Part shown: piece by piece, positions 1-9,635 of the stretch
Layout of the letters: every line of letters begins with the position of its first letter
Position numbering within the stretch: the stretch's first letter is position 1
DNA from: Ktedonobacteria bacterium
Lineage (GTDB): Bacteria; Chloroflexota; Ktedonobacteria; Ktedonobacterales; JACDGC01
Reading direction: 5' to 3'
DNA: 56,141 bases
Assembly: GCA_027459705.1 (NCBI GenBank)
Contig: DAIDHM010000140.1
Span: 1-56,141, forward strand
Translations under genes and position numbers: made by a program
Notes under the pieces: generated by a model
Told to the model about the DNA's origin: nothing
What the model saw: the letters and a program-made list of their open reading frames with translations, nothing else
The model's database searches: none

Positions 1-140
1 GGCACTCGGAAACGGGTCGTCGCAAGACGGCGCAAAGCTTAGGGACTGATGGCCTCCAGTCGGTGTCTGGCAACAGCTCCGATTGCGCTGACAGGCTGAA
101 CTAAGAATCCGCTATGGCTTTAGCCTATGCGGAGTGTCAA
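1..140 (+). mobile_element. Right end of an IS200/IS605-type element with the last codons of a tnpB-like gene
   Basis: An open frame enters from the window edge at base 3 and stops with TAA at 102-104. It is followed at once by GAATCC and an imperfect stem-loop at 109-132 (CCGC and GGC arms around a TTTA loop), then GGAGTGTCAA. The layout of stop codon, GAATCC, hairpin with a CTTTAG loop and GGAGTGTCAA is the one I know from the right ends of IS605-group elements carrying tnpB, where the end also templates the guide-RNA scaffold. Only about 33 C-terminal residues are visible and they carry no diagnostic motif. The call therefore rests on the end structure. The element may be intact to the left or a relic. 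Confidence 0.5.
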
Positions 141-232
141 CCATGGCTTCTCTTGCTATTGCCGCGATTATTGGTTGTGTAGTTTGGCTGAGGCGCGCTA
201 TCCGGAAAGTCTGAGAGCGTCCGGCGATCCCA

Positions 233-284
233 AGCAGCGAGCGTGGCGCGTCAATTCGCGGACTGACGTGCCACGCTCGTTGCT
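233..284. terminator. Long stem-loop, terminator-like, in the non-coding stretch 141-510
   Basis: Arms 233-253 and 264-284 pair over 21 bp with two G-T type differences, around a 10-base loop. No clean T run follows on the plus strand. It lies between the IS605-type end and the 3' end of the minus-strand gene at 511. I see no gene in 141-510. Confidence 0.55.
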
Positions 285-510
285 GAATACAAATACTCTT
301 TCGTCTCATGTGGTGAAAGCGATGATAACATAACGGTCCTCAATCCTACGCTCGGATCTGCCAACACTCTTCTACCCAGCAGGTGAGCCAGCAAGGTACG
401 CGCAGAGTTTCCTCGACAACTGCGCTATGGCGGCGCGGACAACGCCACCATCCCCGCCGACTGCCCATTCCCAGGCGGCGGGGCGACATGTCGCGATCTC
501 CCGCTGGTCT

Positions 511-2184
511 CTAAGTTCCCGGCAGGTACGCCGTGCACCCCTGGTAATCGGCCTGAGGATCGCTGGCGGGCGGGTGATTGGGGAGGGTCGAGGGGTCGCC
601 GTCGAAGTACAAGGAGAGGTTGCGCGCGGGGTCGCTGGCAACGAGGGTGAATTGCGTCGCGAAGGCGGGCGATGCGAGGTTCAATTGTTGCGAGATGGCG
701 TCGATCGGGGGACGAATGACGACCCAATGCACGGTGGTGGAGGGATGGGCGATCGCCAGGGCATAGAGATTGCCAGAGCCGGGTTGAATGACCTGGCGGG
801 GATCGACATTGGCGAGCGCGAGGTCCAGGCCGGTCGAGTCTGGGTCAATCAGCACGCGATCGCCGTCATAATGCGCGGCCAGGTACGTGACGACGGGAGA
901 TGGTCGGTAACAGGCCGCGCCGAGGCGGGCGTCTTGCAGGGTGGCGATGCCACCTGCGAAGAGCCAGGCCGATTGCGCCAACACGACCACGCCCAGGAAC
1001 AGCGCACCCAACGGCAAGCGGCGCACCAGCAAAGCCAGGCAGATGGCGATGGAGACGATGATGGGCGCCCCTGCGTCGAGGTTCAGGCTGGGGGCCGTGG
1101 CCAGTGTCGGCGTCGCTCCCGGCGCCCAGATCACCAGGAAGCCCAGGCAGATCGCCACCCCCAGCATCAGGATCGGCGAGACGAGGAATGCGATGGTCAG
1201 GAATCGCCGCGCATTGCCCGCGCGCAGCATGCCGAGGATCAGGCCGACCGCCGCCAGGGCCAGCACCAATGGCCCCGCCAGGTCCAATGCCAGCGCGCCC
1301 AACGTCCGCAACGCTTCCAGCGGCTGCAAATAGGCCGGAGCGAGGTGGGCCGCCACCAGCGCCTTGGTGGGGGTTAGCAAGGTATGATTATTCCGTAAGA
1401 AATAGATTGGATCGCCAAAGATCACCATATTCCAGACAATCCACAAGATTATCCCCGACGCACCCAGGAAGAGATACAGGAAAAGGTTGGCAAAGATGCG
1501 CGCCGGCCGCAATCGCTGTGCGATGCCCACCAGCAGAATTCCCCCCGCGACCAGCAGGCAGAGAAACCAACCCGCGTAGCCCGTCACCGATGCGATGGCC
1601 GTGGTGGTTGCCGCGCTTACGAGATATTGTGGCGCATCATTCTCGGCCCAGAGCACAAAAGCATAAGCCGTGGCGGCGCCCGCCGCCAGCACCAACATAT
1701 CGGGCTGGGGGATCGTCTGCAGATAGAGCATATTGGGATTCAATGTGAAGGCCAGTGTGCCAGCGAAACTCGCCGCGCTGTCGCCCGTCAACCGGCGGCC
1801 CGTCAGGAAGATCAGGGCGCTGGTGATGACAAACGCGGGCACGGTAAGCATTGATCCGGCGATCCCGCTATGCCAGAGACTGTCATTCCAGATGAAGAGT
1901 TGCATCAGGATGGGAAAGAGCGGCAGGCGCGTACTCCCCAGTTGAGCCAGACCAGGCGTCGCACTATCAAATGTCTGGCGCGCCACGCGCAGGTAGGCAT
2001 GCGACGCGCTCGTCAGCAACGTCAGATGCGCCGATTGCGCTAACCACCAGGCCACCATCGCCGCGATGACACTCAGGCCAATCGTCGTGACCAGCCAGGG
2101 GTCGACTGACCGCCAGGGCCGCCCGCGTCTCTCGCGCTCGGTGCGCGGGACGTGGACCTGGGGCAGGGCCGGGAGCGTGATCAT
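511..2184 (-). CDS. Polytopic membrane protein, probable GT39/ArnT-like (GT-C fold) glycosyltransferase
   Basis: A protein of 557 residues with a short cytoplasmic N-terminus, about ten or more hydrophobic segments between residues 30 and 410, and a soluble C-terminal domain of about 150 residues. The layout matches GT-C glycosyltransferases of the dolichyl-phosphate-mannose/ArnT type, which move a sugar from a lipid carrier onto an acceptor outside the membrane. The large first external loop after the first helix is present, but the Asp-Glu pair usual there is not obvious, so substrate and even activity are open. It lies 40 bases downstream of the GT2 gene on the same strand, which suggests a two-gene envelope polysaccharide operon. 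The start is an ATG preceded by a GGAG-type site 15 bases upstream. Confidence 0.6.
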   Translation of the reverse strand: MITLPALPQVHVPRTERERRGRPWRSVDPWLVTTIGLSVIAAMVAWWLAQSAHLTLLTSASHAYLRVARQTFDSATPGLAQLGSTRLPLFPILMQLFIWNDSLWHSGIAGSMLTVPAFVITSALIFLTGRRLTGDSAASFAGTLAFTLNPNMLYLQTIPQPDMLVLAAGAATAYAFVLWAENDAPQYLVSAATTTAIASVTGYAGWFLCLLVAGGILLVGIAQRLRPARIFANLFLYLFLGASGIILWIVWNMVIFGDPIYFLRNNHTLLTPTKALVAAHLAPAYLQPLEALRTLGALALDLAGPLVLALAAVGLILGMLRAGNARRFLTIAFLVSPILMLGVAICLGFLVIWAPGATPTLATAPSLNLDAGAPIIVSIAICLALLVRRLPLGALFLGVVVLAQSAWLFAGGIATLQDARLGAACYRPSPVVTYLAAHYDGDRVLIDPDSTGLDLALANVDPRQVIQPGSGNLYALAIAHPSTTVHWVVIRPPIDAISQQLNLASPAFATQFTLVASDPARNLSLYFDGDPSTLPNHPPASDPQADYQGCTAYLPGT

Positions 2185-2224
2185 CGTGACATGGACCGCC
2201 TTCTCCTGAAATACCCGCGCACCC

Positions 2225-3892
2225 TCAGGGGTGATTGGGCGATGATGGCCTGGCAGATTGGTGACTCGCGACCGCTCCTGGCGGCTGTTGGTTGGCGTAT
2301 TTCAAATGCAGACCATGTTGGGTCTTCTCCCAATAGAACGGCTTGAAGATCAACTGATAGACTGCGATCATCGCGGCAATACTCATCATGGCCCAATAGA
2401 TCGGAATCGTTAACGACCAGAGCATCAACCCATATTGCTCGCGCTTCATACAAGCGATGATATACATGTAGATATACAGGAAGTTGCCAAAAATCAAGCA
2501 GACCAGCCCGGCGTAAAATATCGGCGCCGGATAGAGCGTATGGTACACAGGCTCGACAATTGGTCGCAGGGTCGGACTGAGCGCGCTGAAAACATAGAGC
2601 GCCAGCAACAGCCACATCAGTGGATTGACGATGAAGGTCGCGGGCGTCCCCCCAATCACCACCTGTAAGCCTACCAGTTCGCGCAGACGTTTGGGATGGA
2701 GGAAGCGCCAGGGTCGGCGCATATGCACCAGATACGTCTGCATATAGCCCTTGATCCAGCGGGACCGCTGGCGGATCCAGTTTCGGGGTCGCGAATTGGC
2801 CTCTTCATAGGTTGTGGAGTCCAACATCGCCGTATGCAGACGCAGCGTTGAGAGCCGCAGACCCAGGTCGCAGTCCTCAGTCACATTGAAAGGATCCCAG
2901 GCGCCAAGTTTGCGAAGGATGGCCGCGCGGAAATGGTTCGAGGTCCCGCCCAGCGGCAAGCTTAACATCTCGGCTTGCAAGCCAGGAAGGATCAGATCGA
3001 ACCAGAGGGAATATTCCAAAGTAAACCAGCGCGTCAGGACATTCTGGCGCGGATTATAAAAATTGAGCTTGGCCTGCACACAGGCCAGGTCTGGCCCATG
3101 ATTGGCGAAGGTCAGGATCGCCTTCTTCAGTTGCTTGGGTTCCGGAATATCCTCAGCGTCATAGATTACCACATACTCGCCGGTCGAACGCAGCAGCCCA
3201 TAGTTACAAGCGCGCGGTTTGGTGCGCGGCTCACCATCAGGGATCGTGACGATCTCGAAATGCGGTGGCAAGCGCATTGCCTGGATGGCATCGCGGGTTG
3301 CATGGTCGTCCACCTCAGTCAGAAACATAATCTGCAACCGGTCGGCGGGATAGTCCAGCGCAACCATTGCCTGCACAAATTGCTTGACCACTTCTGGCTC
3401 TTTGTAGAGCGGACAGAGGACGGTATAGCGCGGCCAATTGCGATTGCCCAAGCGCGCGAGCACCTTATCCCCGATATGTTCTTCTGGCCGGGTGTTCAAG
3501 GCGCGCAACGTGAGTTGAAAGGTGTGGATCAGATTCGCCAGGTAAATGAACGTAATCGCGCCAATGGTGCTGACCAGCGTCTGGGCGGGGAAAAATAATA
3601 GCCCGGCCGTCCAGATCAGGACGATCGCCGTCATAGTGATCATCTGGCCGACGGTGACTGTCTGGACCGCGGAGTTTTCGCGACGCAATGGCGCAAATGG
3701 ATAGACCTGTTTGTGGTCAACGCTGATAGGTTGGGCCGCGCGTTCGGCGTATTGCTCGATCGCTTTCAAGTTGGCGCGCTCGTCCACCATGTCGGCTTCC
3801 TGATTGAGCCAGGTCGCGTAGTAATAGACCTCCTCGTCGAGCGCGGCGGCGGGAGTCAGCGTTTTATCCTTGCCCGGGGCGGATGATGCCAT
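2225..3892 (-). CDS. Membrane glycosyltransferase family 2 (cellulose/hyaluronan synthase-like)
   Basis: A protein of 555 residues. Two N-terminal helices (about 82-125) precede a cytoplasmic GT-A domain, and three or four helices follow to the C-terminus. The full processive GT2 motif set is visible: EVDD at 193-196, DAED at 245-248, TED at 338-340 and QRSRW at 375-379 (the QxxRW motif). Such enzymes polymerise a beta-glycan from a nucleotide sugar and often pass the chain through their own membrane helices. The polymer here is unknown. The ATG at 3892 has a GGAGGG site 9 bases upstream. A near-consensus promoter at 4048-4076 faces it, giving a leader of about 150 bases. The GT-C-type gene downstream is probably co-transcribed. 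Confidence 0.85.
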   Translation of the reverse strand: MASSAPGKDKTLTPAAALDEEVYYYATWLNQEADMVDERANLKAIEQYAERAAQPISVDHKQVYPFAPLRRENSAVQTVTVGQMITMTAIVLIWTAGLLFFPAQTLVSTIGAITFIYLANLIHTFQLTLRALNTRPEEHIGDKVLARLGNRNWPRYTVLCPLYKEPEVVKQFVQAMVALDYPADRLQIMFLTEVDDHATRDAIQAMRLPPHFEIVTIPDGEPRTKPRACNYGLLRSTGEYVVIYDAEDIPEPKQLKKAILTFANHGPDLACVQAKLNFYNPRQNVLTRWFTLEYSLWFDLILPGLQAEMLSLPLGGTSNHFRAAILRKLGAWDPFNVTEDCDLGLRLSTLRLHTAMLDSTTYEEANSRPRNWIRQRSRWIKGYMQTYLVHMRRPWRFLHPKRLRELVGLQVVIGGTPATFIVNPLMWLLLALYVFSALSPTLRPIVEPVYHTLYPAPIFYAGLVCLIFGNFLYIYMYIIACMKREQYGLMLWSLTIPIYWAMMSIAAMIAVYQLIFKPFYWEKTQHGLHLKYANQQPPGAVASHQSARPSSPNHP

Positions 3893-4047
3893 GCAGGTAC
3901 TCCCTCCAGCGGCCTTGCGTACTAAGGATTGAGATATGTGTGCGCCGCGTTGTCCTGGTGCTGAGGTCCAATCGCTCGTTATGCCGAACAGGCGGACCGT
4001 ATGGAGCCTGTTGAAGAAACCATGCTATCGCTTGTATGAATGGCAGC

Positions 4048-4076
4048 ATTGTACCTGAATTCGCGTGGAGAGTCAA
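4048..4076 (-). promoter_or_regulatory. Sigma70-type promoter for the glycosyltransferase pair
   Basis: On the minus strand TTGACT (4076-4071), a 17-base spacer and TACAAT (4053-4048). This is the strongest signal in the 488-base divergent gap 3893-4380. I found no equally good promoter for the plus-strand gene at 4381, only a TTGACC at 4178-4183 without a matching -10 box. Confidence 0.65.
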
Positions 4077-4380
4077 TCGCGGCTGACTTCCGCTCACCGC
4101 GATGGTCAGTGGCGCCCATTTCAGGGAACTCGACCATCTCGCTGAAAGAATCTGGGCTTTTGGCCATAGCCCGCGTGTTGACCCTCGCTTACCCTAATGT
4201 AGGCAGGGCAGCGAGATGCATCTCCTGGTGGGATCTGTATGGCCTTATGCTCAGATCATCGGCGCGCGCGCGATCCGCGAGCAGCCCACGAGGTGTGTTG
4301 ACGAAGGCATAAGTGGGCGGCGAACTGACCTTCGCTAGCCATTTCGCGCGGCGTGATCGCGCGTATTCTCAGGTGGAAAA

Positions 4381-6711
4381 ATGAATCCGAAGAATCCGAA
4401 CGATGGGTTGCCGCCTGGGCAACCACCCATTCCGGAGACACAAGCACACGATGCGGGTGGGCCGACCCAGCCATTCGATCGGCTCCATCGCGTCTCCCGG
4501 TCGCTGGCCGACGCGCAGGCGACAAAGCCCCTGGGATCGCCGCTGGCATCGCCTCCCCCAAAGCAAGCACGAGTAGCGATTGCCGCGGTCGTGGTGGTCG
4601 CGCTGGTTGTGGCAACAATCTGGGGCATCGGGCGCTTGAGCGGTGGTAATGGAGGGAACGGCCCGACGGGGGGCGCCACGACGCTTGGGATCACGGTGCC
4701 GACAGTCAAAACACCCCCGCCAGCGGCGCTCACGAATTGGCCAGGCTTTCTCTATAATCAACAGGGGTGGAACTACAATCCTCAGGAAACTATCCTCAGT
4801 CCGGCCGATGTGAGCCAGTTGCGTCTGGTGAGCACGTATAATACCGGTCAGGACGCGTTGGTCAAGGATGGCATCGCCTCCACCCCACTGATCATCGGGA
4901 ATCGGTTGGATTACGGGAGTTGGGATGGCTACTACTATAGTATCGACCTGCTTCACCACACGGTCATCTGGAAAGTCTTCATGGGTATCGTGGTGCCGAA
5001 ACCGAATAAAGGCTGCAATCCACCACTGGCTGGCGTCACCTCCAAAGCGACGGTGGTGAATGGCGTCCTCTATGTCGGTGGCGCTGATGGCAAGGTCTAT
5101 GCCGTGAATGCCGATACGGGCAAAGTCAACTGGGCGACGCAGGTCACGGCAGTGGTGCCAGCGCACGATGGCTATCCCGCGACGGATCTTCAGGACGAGT
5201 TTCTCTGGAGTTCACCGGCCATCGGCAACGGTAAGGTTTATATTGGCATTGGCTCTTATGGCGACTGTCCGCTCATCCCTGGCCATCTGATGGCGCTGGA
5301 TCAGACATCTGGGCAGATCCTGGCAACCCACTGGACTGAGAAAGTCAACGCTGGCGGCGTCACAATCTGGAATCGCCCGGTCATCGATCCCGCAGATCAA
5401 GCGGTGCTCTATGCCACCGGCAGCCTCAGCTCGGGCCCAGAGAGCGATGCAATCGTCGAGCTGGACTGGAATACACTGCAATATAAACAGGACGTCACAC
5501 ATAGTGTCTATCAGGTGCCACGCCCCGACCAGGGGGAAAACGACGCTTTTGGGGCATCTTGCATGCTGGTGCCCAATATTGGCGGCAGCCAGGGCATTGT
5601 CTGCCATAGCAAAGCCACGCGCCTCTATGGGGTGCAGATTACCCCTACCGGACTGGTGCCCGATTGGCGCATCGAGTTAGGGCAGACCGATGGACAAGCG
5701 CCTGAATATGATCAGGCCGATGTTGGCGAATATGCTTTCGATGGCAAGGATTTGTATGTCGGGACCACGCGCATCAAGGACGCCAATGGGACGGTCTATC
5801 CTGGCGGAGCGTACTGTATCGATCCTTCGACCGGTAAAGTCATCTGGACGCAGTATTTCACGCACGCGATGGGGTATCCGCTCACCGCGCCAACAGGAGC
5901 CAACGGCATTATTGCCTTCGGCCTGGGTCAACCGCAGTATAACGCGACCTATCCCAACGACAACTATATTGGGTCGCTGGCAGTTCTCGATGCCAGGACG
6001 GGCGCTATCCTGTATACACATCCGCTCTCGTTCCTGGTCTATGCCGCGCCGATCATCGTGAACGGGGAGATCTACGTGGCGACCATGGATGGGCACATCT
6101 ATACCTTCGGTTTACCGCAGGTGCCGACGGTCGATCTCTTCAATGCCAGCACCCTCGACCCCCACCAGTGGCAGTGGCTACATCCCGATACCAAGCACTG
6201 GCGGCTAATCAACCAAACCCTGCAGATCGACGCTTCAGGGGAGAGCGCGCTGGATGCCCGCAACCTGCTGGCAGAGCCTCTCTCGGCATCCAACGATGTT
6301 GACCTGACGACCACCCTGACCTTCAGTCCGCGGACGGTCTATGGTCAAGCGGGCATCGTCGCATACCAGGATAGCAACAATTACGTTAAGCTCGATTACA
6401 TCAAACTGCAGAACGCCAACGAGTATCGCTTTGAGTTGACAGCGGTGGTCAACGGGCAGGTACAGTCCAATCTCTCCGCCGATATCTATCCACCCGGCAC
6501 TGCCTATACCCTGGAGCTCGTGCGGCTGCAAGGCCATTATTTTGGCTATGTCAGCGCAGATGGTGGCCAGCATTGGCAAACAGTAGTCCCGTCGCCCCTG
6601 GGAGTCACGGCGAATATTCAGACGGTTTCCGCTGGTCTGTTTGCCTATTCCAGCGGCTCAAGCGTCGATACCGCGGCCTTCACCGACTTCATTGAGATGC
6701 CACTGAGTTAA
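4381..6711 (+). CDS. Membrane-anchored PQQ-like beta-propeller protein with C-terminal concanavalin-like domain
   Basis: A protein of 776 residues: a Pro-rich cytoplasmic head (1-60), one membrane helix (about 64-84), a PQQ/BamB-type beta-propeller (about 100-580), and a C-terminal beta-sandwich (about 585-776). The propeller shows repeated blades such as YAVNADTGKVNW, YCIDPSTGKVIW and LDARTGAI. The C-terminal part resembles the concanavalin-like domain found after GH43 xylosidases and in DUF1349 (LDPHQW..., QAGIVAYQDSNNYVKLDY). The catalytic residues of quinoprotein dehydrogenases are not evident, so this may be a scaffold or carbohydrate-binding surface protein. The ATG follows an AGGTGG site by four bases. 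It converges with the Vgb-like gene, 24 bases apart. Confidence 0.75.
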   Translation: MNPKNPNDGLPPGQPPIPETQAHDAGGPTQPFDRLHRVSRSLADAQATKPLGSPLASPPPKQARVAIAAVVVVALVVATIWGIGRLSGGNGGNGPTGGATTLGITVPTVKTPPPAALTNWPGFLYNQQGWNYNPQETILSPADVSQLRLVSTYNTGQDALVKDGIASTPLIIGNRLDYGSWDGYYYSIDLLHHTVIWKVFMGIVVPKPNKGCNPPLAGVTSKATVVNGVLYVGGADGKVYAVNADTGKVNWATQVTAVVPAHDGYPATDLQDEFLWSSPAIGNGKVYIGIGSYGDCPLIPGHLMALDQTSGQILATHWTEKVNAGGVTIWNRPVIDPADQAVLYATGSLSSGPESDAIVELDWNTLQYKQDVTHSVYQVPRPDQGENDAFGASCMLVPNIGGSQGIVCHSKATRLYGVQITPTGLVPDWRIELGQTDGQAPEYDQADVGEYAFDGKDLYVGTTRIKDANGTVYPGGAYCIDPSTGKVIWTQYFTHAMGYPLTAPTGANGIIAFGLGQPQYNATYPNDNYIGSLAVLDARTGAILYTHPLSFLVYAAPIIVNGEIYVATMDGHIYTFGLPQVPTVDLFNASTLDPHQWQWLHPDTKHWRLINQTLQIDASGESALDARNLLAEPLSASNDVDLTTTLTFSPRTVYGQAGIVAYQDSNNYVKLDYIKLQNANEYRFELTAVVNGQVQSNLSADIYPPGTAYTLELVRLQGHYFGYVSADGGQHWQTVVPSPLGVTANIQTVSAGLFAYSSGSSVDTAAFTDFIEMPLS

Positions 6712-6735
6712 TACCCGAACGGGCATCGCGGAGCG

Positions 6736-7755
6736 TCAAGCCACGATCTGGATTAACGCTTCGCCGTATTGCTCAGTGAACCAGATCTGGCCGTCAGGAG
6801 CGCGGTGCATCAAGCTGGGGGCGTCATTTGGCGAAGACAGCGGATACTCCGCCACATGGCCACCCGGCAGCAATACGCCGATCTGACCGCGAATGAGCTC
6901 GGTGAACCAGACGCGGCCCTGGGTATCGAGCGCGATGCCCAATGGTGAAGTGCCATAGGTTGGGACGGGATACTCCGTGATGATGCCGGTCACCGTATCC
7001 AGTCGTCCCAACCGGTCGCCGTTTTGTTCCGTAAACCATAGCGTATGGTCAGGGCCGGTGGCCAGGTAGCCGGGTGCTCCCTGGCGGGTGGGAATCGGAT
7101 ACAGGTGCGACGCACCGTTTGGAGAAATGCGGAGTATCGCGTTTTGATTTTGCTCGGCAACCCAGAGTGCGCCATCTTGCGCGACGATTCCCAACGGCCG
7201 TGGCAGGAGGCCGGTAGGGGTAAACTCCTGGATGGTTCCTTGTGGCGAGATGCGGCCGATCTTGCCGCACTCCAGTTCAGTGAACCAGATCGCGCCATCG
7301 GGCCCCAGAGTCAGATCGGTGGGGAGGCATTCCACCTCAGGGAGGGGAAAGGTGGTGAAGGTGCCATCCAGACCCAGTCGGCCAATGTTGTTGCCGAGTT
7401 GTTCGGTGAACCAGATCGCGCCATCGGCACCGATGACGATCCCCATCGGGCTGCTCGCGGGTGTCGGAACCGGATAAGTGGAGAGGACGCCCTGTGGGTC
7501 GATATGGCCGATGGAATTGCCGCCTGAATTCGTGAACCAGATGCCGCCATCCGCCGCGAAGGCTAACCCATACGGATGGGCCGGGGAATTCGCGCTGCCA
7601 GGAATGGGATATATCTTGAAAGTGACCTTTGGTGGCGGACGTGAAGGCGTGCCATGCTGGAGAATATGTGGCCAGGCGATGGCAGCAAGCAAAGCTACCA
7701 GGAGGCAGACGGCACCGATGATCCGACGCGGCGTACTGCGCATGACGGCGAGCAT
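6736..7755 (-). CDS. Vgb-like (streptogramin lyase family) secreted beta-propeller protein
   Basis: A protein of 339 residues from the ATG at 7755, which has a GAGG site 9 bases upstream. The open frame continues upstream to 7968 but that part looks non-coding. Residues 7-27 form a signal anchor or signal peptide. The rest is seven-fold repetitive, each blade carrying IWFTE...IGR...G...YPVP, the pattern of virginiamycin B lyase and related NHL-type propellers. Vgb proper linearises type B streptogramins in the cytoplasm. This protein carries an export signal, so a binding or sensing role outside the cell is at least as likely. I could not locate the catalytic His/Glu set with confidence. Confidence 0.75.
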   Translation of the reverse strand: MLAVMRSTPRRIIGAVCLLVALLAAIAWPHILQHGTPSRPPPKVTFKIYPIPGSANSPAHPYGLAFAADGGIWFTNSGGNSIGHIDPQGVLSTYPVPTPASSPMGIVIGADGAIWFTEQLGNNIGRLGLDGTFTTFPLPEVECLPTDLTLGPDGAIWFTELECGKIGRISPQGTIQEFTPTGLLPRPLGIVAQDGALWVAEQNQNAILRISPNGASHLYPIPTRQGAPGYLATGPDHTLWFTEQNGDRLGRLDTVTGIITEYPVPTYGTSPLGIALDTQGRVWFTELIRGQIGVLLPGGHVAEYPLSSPNDAPSLMHRAPDGQIWFTEQYGEALIQIVA

Positions 7756-7930
7756 AAGGCATCCTCGATTTTCTATAAAAAAATAAGTGGGACGAAAAGT
7801 CCTCCCAATTCGATACTGATCAGTCCGCGAAGAGGCGGACGAGCGAGTCTGTTGATTGCTGGTGAGGTGGCCGATAGGTCGACTGTGGTCTGAAAGATCT
7901 GTACCAGGAGGCCCCAATGGTGTAGGGGAT

Positions 7931-7961
7931 TTGACCTGGGTGGGGATGGAAGGAGTATACT
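7931..7961 (+). promoter_or_regulatory. Candidate upstream promoter of the cytochrome operon
   Basis: TTGACC (7931-7936), a 19-base spacer and TATACT (7956-7961). The spacer is long, so this is weaker than the site at 8097. The 467-base gap 7756-8222 holds these two sites and otherwise no recognised gene. Confidence 0.35.
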
Positions 7962-8096
7962 GAATCATGTGGAGCCATGAACATGGTAGCGGCAGTCACG
8001 CGCTCTCTCTCAGACGCCTCCAAGAAGTCCTGCCCTGACGCCAATCATAGAAGTCCTGACAGAGATTGCTGCTTCTGCCTGACCATGCAACGACAC

Positions 8097-8125
8097 TTGA
8101 CGACATACACTGAAGATCTGATACT
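8097..8125 (+). promoter_or_regulatory. Candidate proximal promoter of the cytochrome operon
   Basis: TTGACG (8097-8102), a 17-base spacer and GATACT (8120-8125). It would start transcription near 8132, about 90 bases before the first gene at 8223. Confidence 0.5.
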
Positions 8126-8222
8126 CTCGCATGTTCTCAATGCATCGTCTTCCTGGCGCGCATGTGACCAGAACAGCCGTCAAGCAGTCAGTGCTGACGA
8201 CACTTATCCCGGAGGAGCAACG

Positions 8223-9029
8223 TTGAGCACTACGTCGAAGCGGGGCCTGCTTGACCAGGCGGGGCAGGCGATGAAGAATACGCCAATCTGGCGATCGGTT
8301 TTTCGCCATGGCTACCCCGACACGCCACTCAACCAATCGCTGATTATGATGGGGAACGTCTTCTTGCACCTGCACCCCGTCAAAGTCAGCCGCCAGGCCA
8401 TGCGCATTACGTATACCTATTGCCTGGGTGGGATATCCTTTTTCCTGTTCCTGGTGCTGACCATCACAGGCGTCTTCCTGATGTTTTATTACATTCCGGC
8501 GGACCAACAAGCGTATGGGAATATTCAAGCGCTGGCAAGCACGGTTGCTTTTGGTGAGATCGTGCGTAATATGCATCGTTGGGCCGCGCATTTGATGGTC
8601 ATTTCGGTCTCGCTTCATATGATTCGGGTCTTCTATCATGGCGCATATAAAGCGCCGCGCGAATTCAACTGGGTCATTGGTACGGTGCTCTTCCTGCTGA
8701 CCTTGCTCTTAAGCTTCTCGGGATATTTGCTGCCGTGGGACCAGATCGGGGTGTTGGCCATCCAGGTCGGGACGAACATGGCGAACTACGCGCCCGTGGT
8801 CGGCGATGCTGTGCACCGTGTGCTGATTGGGGGACTGGATCAATATCCAACCCAGGCCACCCTCATCCGTTTTTATACGTTGCATGTCCTCTTCTTCCCT
8901 CTCGTTGCCGCCATTATGATGGCGGTGCATTTCTGGCGCATCCGCAAGGATGGTGGCGAAGCGGGGCCGCCGCCACCGAGTCGGCGCGAGGTTGTCGCCA
9001 AGCTCGCTGAGACCGCGAGCCATTCGTGA
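8223..9029 (+). CDS. Cytochrome b6-type subunit of a menaquinol:cytochrome c (bc) complex
   Basis: The start is a TTG preceded by GGAGG seven bases upstream, giving 268 residues. The open frame upstream of it does not look like protein. Four membrane helices are visible. The two haem-ligand pairs are HRWAAHLMVISVSLH (13 residues between ligands) and the later pair HV...VH, with 14 between. The 13/14 spacing is characteristic of cytochrome b6 and of split Firmicutes-type QcrB, not of mitochondrial cytochrome b. The protein carries both haems b and part of the quinone sites in the membrane. The subunit IV-type gene follows after 81 bases. The Rieske and c-type subunits come next in the same operon. 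Confidence 0.9.
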   Translation: MSTTSKRGLLDQAGQAMKNTPIWRSVFRHGYPDTPLNQSLIMMGNVFLHLHPVKVSRQAMRITYTYCLGGISFFLFLVLTITGVFLMFYYIPADQQAYGNIQALASTVAFGEIVRNMHRWAAHLMVISVSLHMIRVFYHGAYKAPREFNWVIGTVLFLLTLLLSFSGYLLPWDQIGVLAIQVGTNMANYAPVVGDAVHRVLIGGLDQYPTQATLIRFYTLHVLFFPLVAAIMMAVHFWRIRKDGGEAGPPPPSRREVVAKLAETASHS

Positions 9030-9110
9030 GTGCTTCGGCCCGGCGAGTGAGCCGGGCCACCATCATTGGGGTTGGGGCATTCAGCCCGCCTTTATGGGAA
9101 AGGATCTGCG

Positions 9111-9635
9111 ATGACGACAACCGTTCCACCAACATCGGCGCAGAAACGCTACCGCACACTCGCCGTCGTCAAACAGGAATCCGTGACACGTGTGGAGCGC
9201 CAGCTCGAAGACTCCGTCTTTGTCTGGCCGCACCTGCTGGTACGGGAATTCCTCTCGGCGGTCTTGATGACGGTGATGCTGACCTTGCTCAGCCTCTTTA
9301 TCGCGGCGCCGCTGGAAGTTCGCTTCAATCAAAATTTTCCGCCGCCGCCAGTGGCTAAAGCTCCCTGGTACTTCCTCGGGTTGCAGGAGTTGCTGCACTA
9401 CTTCCCGCCGACGCTGGCGGGTGTGCTGTTGCCGAGCTTTGTGCTCTTAGGCATGGCCGCACTCCCGTATATTGATCGCAATCCGAGCCGTTCGTATGAT
9501 GACCGCAAGCTTTCAATCGCGCTGTTTACGATGTTTGTCGCGTTCTTCGCGGTCATCACGGTTGTCGGTTCCTTCTTCCGCGGCAGCGGCTGGCTGTGGT
9601 TCTGGCCCTGGCAGGGAGAGTTTTTCAATCTTTGA
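9111..9635 (+). CDS. Cytochrome b6f subunit IV-type (cytochrome b C-terminal) subunit
   Basis: A protein of 174 residues from the ATG at 9111, preceded by GGAAAGGA. Three membrane helices. The quinol-site motif appears as KAPWYFLGLQELLHYF, in place of the classical PEWY but like the version seen in other menaquinol-oxidising bc complexes. PYIDRNPSR follows, as in cytochrome b C-terminal halves. Together with the preceding gene it makes the functional split cytochrome b. The Rieske gene begins 244 bases further on, and that space shows no convincing gene. Confidence 0.9.
   Translation: MTTTVPPTSAQKRYRTLAVVKQESVTRVERQLEDSVFVWPHLLVREFLSAVLMTVMLTLLSLFIAAPLEVRFNQNFPPPPVAKAPWYFLGLQELLHYFPPTLAGVLLPSFVLLGMAALPYIDRNPSRSYDDRKLSIALFTMFVAFFAVITVVGSFFRGSGWLWFWPWQGEFFNL

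Noticed and set aside
427-1377. Long plus-strand open frame opposite the membrane glycosyltransferase gene
   Set aside because: Composition is Arg/Gln/Gly-rich and low in structure, as expected from the antisense of a GC-rich gene. The minus-strand protein has clear membrane helices.
7756-7968. Longer N-terminus of the Vgb-like protein
   Set aside because: The 71 extra residues lack a signal and a ribosome site. The ATG at 7755 has GAGG upstream and begins a normal signal sequence.
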